NCBI GenBank assembly: GCA_035540975.1
Contig: DATLFN010000096.1
Location: 1 to 34,734, forward strand
DNA length: 34,734 bases
From: Acidimicrobiales bacterium
GTDB lineage: Bacteria; Actinomycetota; Acidimicrobiia; Acidimicrobiales; GCA-2861595
Direction of reading: 5' to 3'
A model generated the notes under the pieces. The model worked only from the letters and a program-made list of their open reading frames with translations, was not told where the DNA came from and made no database searches. Each line of letters opens with the position of its first letter. The first letter of the stretch is position 1. Position numbers and translations under genes: made by a program. Positions 31,292-34,734 of the stretch are shown piece by piece.

Positions 31292-31495
31292 GTGGCACGA
31301 ACCTTGGTGGACATCAACGAAGAGGCGCTGGCCGCTGCGGCGGCGGAGCTCGGGACCACGACGAAGGTGGACACCGTCAACCGGGCGCTCGCCGAGATCG
31401 CGGCCAGGCCCCGACGGCTCGCCGCGCTGGAGCGGCTCCGCACCACCGCTGACGACCTGGGCGACGCGGAGATCATGCGGGGAGCATGGCGCTAG
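31292..31495 (+). CDS. vapB: VapB-family antitoxin, intact pair
   Basis: 67 residues from a GTG with GGAGG upstream. The ribbon-helix-helix is RTLVDINEEALAAAAAELG, followed by TKVDTVNRALAEIAARPR and the C-terminal DDLGDAEIMRGAWR. It overlaps vapC by 10 bases, the normal arrangement for a co-translated TA pair. It should bind and inhibit the PIN RNase and repress its own promoter at the inverted repeat just upstream. Confidence 0.88.
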   Translation: MARTLVDINEEALAAAAAELGTTTKVDTVNRALAEIAARPRRLAALERLRTTADDLGDAEIMRGAWR

Positions 31496-31917
31496 GCCGC
31501 TACCTGGCGGACAAGTCGGCATTCGAGCAGCAGCGCCACAGCGAGGCCGCTGCCGGGTTGCTCTCGGCCCTCGCCGCCGACGGCGCACTCTTCATGACGG
31601 AGATCGTCGCCCTGGAGCTGCTGTACTCCGCCCGCAGCTCGGACGACTACGACGTACGCCGCGAGGACCTGTTGAGCCTTCCCTGGTTCCACCTGACCCA
31701 GGCGGTGGCAGCACGTGCGCTCACGGTCCAGCACGAGCTGGCCGGGCGGGGACAGCACCGCCGACCGATCCCCGATCTCCTTGTCGCCGCCACCGCCCTC
31801 GAACACGACGCGATGCTGCTCCACTACGACCGGGACTTCGATCTCATCGCTGAGGTCACCGGTCTTTCGGCTCGCTGGATCATCCCTGCTGGGACCGGTC
31901 ACGGCGGCGCCGTCTGA
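31486..31917 (+). CDS. vapC: VapC-family toxin, PIN-domain ribonuclease
   Basis: 143 residues. The PIN acidic site is visible: D9 in YLADKSAF, E44 in MTEIVALELLYSAR, D97 in IPDLLVAATAL, and D115/D117 in LLHYDRDFD. VapC toxins cleave tRNA or rRNA and are held inactive by VapB. This is the only complete toxin of three vapC-related sequences within 1.6 kb: a deleted copy lies at 30575-30699 and a 5' fragment at 32129-32175. The C-terminus (GLSARWIIPAGTGHGGAV) is the part still matched by the remnant. Confidence 0.9.
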   Translation: MALGRYLADKSAFEQQRHSEAAAGLLSALAADGALFMTEIVALELLYSARSSDDYDVRREDLLSLPWFHLTQAVAARALTVQHELAGRGQHRRPIPDLLVAATALEHDAMLLHYDRDFDLIAEVTGLSARWIIPAGTGHGGAV

Positions 31918-32068
31918 TGTCGGCGACACGCCCCGCCTCCACGAGCACCCGCCGGGAGAATAAACGGCCAAGAGGGGGCCGGGGTGAGATTGAGATGCCG
32001 TCGAAGCGGTAGTGCCGGGTACCTCCGCCGGGAGCGCCTCCAGCCTACGCTCAGCCCGGCTTCGAGGT

Positions 32069-32092
32069 ATGAGTTGAAGCCCCCCCTCCAAC
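32069..32092 (+). repeat. Third, degenerate att-like sequence
   Basis: It matches attR with its left flank (30877-30900) at 21 of 24 bases: ATGAGTTGAAGC against ATGAGTTCAAGT, then the same CCCCCCTCC run. Eleven bases later CCCTGGTCAGGGG (32103-32115) repeats a 13-base sequence found 20 bases after attL (17985-17997). It lies in the 405-base gene-free stretch 31918-32322, which otherwise holds the vapC fragment. Confidence 0.7.
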
Positions 32093-32128
32093 GTTAAGAA
32101 CACCCTGGTCAGGGGTCCCTTATTCGCT

Positions 32129-32175
32129 CTGGCGGACAAGTCGGCTTTCCGAGCAGCACCGCCACAGCGAGGCCG
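32129..32175 (+). pseudogene. Fragment of a third vapC (5' part)
   Basis: CTGGCGGACAAGTCGGC is identical to 31504-31520 in the intact vapC. The following GAGCAGCACCGCCACAGCG differs by one base from its counterpart, and one inserted C breaks the frame. Only codons for about residues 7-22 survive, and no start or PIN core is present. Confidence 0.75.
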
Positions 32176-32322
32176 ACACGAACACTTCATATGATCGTGG
32201 ATGTTCCGCCCGGCGGGCGCGAAGATGGGACCAACGGCCCTGCCAGGAAGGACCTCCGGCCCGGGCACCGTCCCCGTCGCGGCGGTTCGACTGGGAGCGG
32301 ACCTCGTGGAGGTGGATCAGCC

Positions 32323-33819
32323 ATGCGCCCAGCCAAGGTCGTGTCCGTCGTTGTCGGGTCGCTCGCCGCCCTGCTCGCCCTGGGGCTGGCGGCGGGGGGA
32401 GTGGCGCTGCTGTCCTTCCACGCCTCCGAGCGGGACGACGGCTTCTACACCACGTCGTGGGAGCGCTTCGAGACGCCGACGTACGCGCTGACGTCGGAGC
32501 GGGTCGACCTCGGCGCCGGCGGCGTGCCCTTCGACCCGGTGGACGGCGCGCAGATCTCGGCCCGGTCGAGCGACGGCCGGCCGGTGTTCGTCGGCATCGG
32601 CCGCTCGGCCGACGTGGGCCGCTACCTCGCCGGCGTGGCCAGGGACGAGCTCACCGACGTGGACTACGCACCCTTCGGGGCGACCCTCGAGCGCCACCCG
32701 GGGGAGCGGGCCCCCGCTCCGCCCGCGGAGCAGGCGTTCTGGGCGGCGTCGGCGAGCGGTCCGGGCCGCCAGGCCGCCACCTTCGACCCCGACGGCGGGG
32801 AGTGGGACGTGGTCGTGATGAACGCCGACGCATCGCGTGGCGTGTCGGTGGACGCCGCCCTCGGCGTGGACACCGGCCTCGTGCTCCCGCTCGGCATCGG
32901 GCTGCTGGTGGGCTCGGTGTCCTCGGCCGCCATCGCCGTCGTGCTCTTCGTCGTCGGGCTGCGGGGCACCGGCACGCAGCCGCAGCCCGCCGCCGGTTCC
33001 CCGTCCGCGGCCGCCAGCCCGCCGCCGACCCCGCCGCCGGCCGCGCCGCCGACGGCGCCCACGTCGCCCACCGGTGCCGCCGCCTACCCGGTACGGCTCG
33101 ACGGCCGCCTCGACGAGCCGCTGAGCCGCTGGCTGTGGCTGGTCAAGTGGCTCCTCGCCCTACCGCACCTCGTCGTGCTGGCGTTCCTCTGGGTGGCGTT
33201 CGCCGTGCTGACGGTGATGGCGGGCTTCGCCGTCCTCTTCACCGGCCGGTACCCGCGAGGGATCTTCGACTTCAACGTCGGCGTCCTGCGCTGGACGTGG
33301 CGGGTCACGTTCTACGCCTTCGCCCTGGGGACCGACCGGTACCCGCCGTTCAGCATCCACCCCGACGCCGGCTACCCGGCGGGCCTGGCGGTGGACTACC
33401 CGGAGCGGCTGTCGCGGGGGCTGGTGGTGGTGAAGTGGTGGCTGCTCGCCCTGCCGCACTACCTGGTGGTGGCCGTGTTCGGCGGCGGGTTCACCTGGTG
33501 GTGGTGGGCGGGCCGCGGCGGGGCGGCCTTCGGCGCCGGGCTCATCGGCGTCCTGGTCCTGGTGGCGGCCGTGGCCCTGGCCTTCACCGGGCGCTACCTG
33601 CCCTCGGTGTTCGACTTCGTCGCAGGGATGTACCGCTGGTCGTACCGGGTGTGTGCGTACGCCGCCCTCCTGCGCGACGAGTACCCGCCCTTCCGGCTGG
33701 ACGCCGGCGGCACCGACCCTGGTTCGGTGGTGGACGTCGCGGCGCCGCCGCCTCCCACGACACCCCTCGCCGGCGGCGACGGCGACCGGCTCCAGTCGAC
33801 GGGCGCCCCCTCCCGCTAG
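32323..33819 (+). CDS. DUF4389 domain membrane protein
   Basis: 498 residues from the ATG at 32323 with GTGGAGGTG upstream. An N-terminal helix (VVSVVVGSLAALLALGLAAG) leads into an extracytoplasmic domain of about 160 residues. A second helix (LPLGIGLLVGSVSSAAIAVV) and a Pro/Ala-rich linker follow. Two DUF4389 repeats come next, each with WLVKWLLALPHLVVL-like and GRYPRGIFDFNVGVLRWTWR-like motifs (second copy VVKWWLLALPHYLVV and GRYLPSVFDFVAGMYRWSYR). The family is common in actinobacteria and has no established function. Its stop overlaps the convergent gene by 3 bases. It marks the return to ordinary chromosome. Confidence 0.88.
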   Translation: MRPAKVVSVVVGSLAALLALGLAAGGVALLSFHASERDDGFYTTSWERFETPTYALTSERVDLGAGGVPFDPVDGAQISARSSDGRPVFVGIGRSADVGRYLAGVARDELTDVDYAPFGATLERHPGERAPAPPAEQAFWAASASGPGRQAATFDPDGGEWDVVVMNADASRGVSVDAALGVDTGLVLPLGIGLLVGSVSSAAIAVVLFVVGLRGTGTQPQPAAGSPSAAASPPPTPPPAAPPTAPTSPTGAAAYPVRLDGRLDEPLSRWLWLVKWLLALPHLVVLAFLWVAFAVLTVMAGFAVLFTGRYPRGIFDFNVGVLRWTWRVTFYAFALGTDRYPPFSIHPDAGYPAGLAVDYPERLSRGLVVVKWWLLALPHYLVVAVFGGGFTWWWWAGRGGAAFGAGLIGVLVLVAAVALAFTGRYLPSVFDFVAGMYRWSYRVCAYAALLRDEYPPFRLDAGGTDPGSVVDVAAPPPPTTPLAGGDGDRLQSTGAPSR

Positions 33820-34691
33820 TCGCCCCGTGCCGTCACCCGATCGAGGGCGGCGAGGGCGCCGTCCCGGGCGGTGGGCGGCCCCGTGTCGGCGAGCTGCATC
33901 AGGGCGAACAGGACCGCCCAGCCCCGCGCCCGCGCCGCTGCCGCCGGGTCGTCGTCGGCGTAGGCGGCGACGAACGTGCCGCGGGCCCACGAGGGGAGAA
34001 GCAGCCAGGCGGCGGCCAGGTCGGTGGCGGCGTCGCCCGCGCACAGGTCGCCCCAGTCGAGGACGCCGGCCAGGGTGCCGCCGGCCACCAGCACGTTGCC
34101 GGGGTGCAGGTCGCCGTGGACCCACACGGGCGGGCCGGGCGCCGGCGGCGCCGCACAGGCGTCGTCCCACACCCGGCGGACGGCGCGCGCGTCGACCTCG
34201 GGCGCCGCCAGCTCCAGCCGGTGCTCGAACGTGTCGGCCCGGTCGGCCAGCGGCACGCTCCGGAAGGGGTTGTAGGGGGCGTCACCGGGCGCCGGGGTGT
34301 GGAGCGTCCGGAGGAACCGGCCGAGCCGGCGGGCGGCGTCGGCCGCGGCGGTGACCTCGGTGCGGTCGGCGGAAGTCCCGTCCAGCCAGCGGACGACGGC
34401 CCATGGCCACGGGTACCCATCGCCCGGGCGGCCGGTCCGCACGGGAACGGGAACGGTGAGCGGGAGCGCGGGAGCAAGGGCGGGGAGCCACCGCTGCTCG
34501 TTGGCGGCGAGGGCGGCGGCCGCGGCGCGTCGCGGGAGACGGACCAGCAGCTCGTCGCCAAGGCGCCACAGCAGGTTGTCCCAGCCGGCCTCGACCTCCG
34601 CCAGCGGGAGACCGGCCAGGTCCGGGTGCTGGTCGGCGAGCAGCGACCGGACCAGCGCCTCGTCCACGTCGATCTCGGCCGGCGGGCGCAA
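33816..34691 (-). CDS. Aminoglycoside phosphotransferase (APH) family protein
   Basis: 291 residues, complete. The kinase-like fold shows the catalytic loop VWVHGDLHPGNVLV, the metal-binding loop GVLDWGDLCAGDAATDLA, and an N-lobe with WDNLLWRLGDELLVRLPRR. The inserted segment WPWAVVRWLDGTSAD is typical of APH relatives close to macrolide 2'-phosphotransferases. The substrate may be an antibiotic or an ordinary metabolite, and resistance should not be assumed. It is convergent with the DUF4389 gene. The 43 bases after its start, to the window end, show nothing further. Confidence 0.88.
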   Translation of the reverse strand: MRPPAEIDVDEALVRSLLADQHPDLAGLPLAEVEAGWDNLLWRLGDELLVRLPRRAAAAALAANEQRWLPALAPALPLTVPVPVRTGRPGDGYPWPWAVVRWLDGTSADRTEVTAAADAARRLGRFLRTLHTPAPGDAPYNPFRSVPLADRADTFEHRLELAAPEVDARAVRRVWDDACAAPPAPGPPVWVHGDLHPGNVLVAGGTLAGVLDWGDLCAGDAATDLAAAWLLLPSWARGTFVAAYADDDPAAAARARGWAVLFALMQLADTGPPTARDGALAALDRVTARGD

Positions 34692-34734
34692 GGCCGCGAT
34701 CCTACGGGCGGCGACGAGGTTGCCGTCGTTCAGT

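Noticed and set aside
1-34734. CRISPR arrays, insertion sequences and rRNA genes
   Set aside because: No regularly spaced repeats, transposase motifs or rRNA segments were seen in any part of the window.

Overview
The window is high-GC DNA with GTG/ATG starts, tight 4 to 8 nt gene overlaps and the conserved order uvrC ... rapZ-yvcK-gap-pgk-tpiA-secG. That order and composition point to an actinobacterium. A deep class such as Acidimicrobiia is possible, but that is an inference and cannot be settled here.

Layout. (1) 1-5406: the 3' end of uvrC, then a minus-strand set (GT2 polyprenyl-phosphate glycosyltransferase, class I methyltransferase, multi-pass membrane protein), a plus-strand methyltransferase, and a DUF559/AbiEi-like pseudogene broken by three frameshifts. 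(2) 5491-10498: rapZ, yvcK, gap, pgk, tpiA and secG in one orientation. whiA, normally next to yvcK in actinobacteria, is absent from its usual slot. (3) 10554-17813: a complete peptide/nickel-type ABC importer operon (binding protein, two permeases, two ATPases) plus a second, divergent binding-protein-like lipoprotein. A perfect 15-bp hairpin separates the first binding protein from the permeases.

(4) 17881-30902: a tRNA-Leu(GAG) gene whose 3' end is the left attachment site of a mobile element of about 12.9 kb. A 22-bp exact direct repeat marks attL (17944-17965) and attR (30881-30902). Just inside each end lies an identical 24-bp sequence carrying two TGTCATCA motifs, as expected for integrase arm sites. 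The element encodes a tyrosine integrase with an unusual internal insertion, an XRE regulator, an excisionase-like HTH protein, a winged-helix protein, a 25-residue His/Cys leader ORF and a MobF (TrwC/TraI) relaxase-helicase. No type IV secretion or coupling protein genes are present, so it looks mobilizable rather than self-transmissible. Cargo is defence-like: a DUF4209/HEPN-motif protein (RNEALHG), an unrecognised membrane-anchored protein, a gamma-type N6-adenine methyltransferase with an adjacent PD-(D/E)xK nuclease (probable type II R-M), and a VapB antitoxin whose VapC partner has lost its PIN core.

(5) 30902-32322: directly outside attR is a second, related segment. It holds a 5'-truncated copy of the element's small acidic protein gene, a small ORF and an intact vapBC. 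It ends at a degenerate third att-like sequence (32069-32092), followed by a fragment of a third vapC. The locus therefore looks like a site of repeated, tandem accretion of related islands. (6) 32323-34691: ordinary chromosome again, with a DUF4389 membrane protein and a convergent aminoglycoside-phosphotransferase-family protein.
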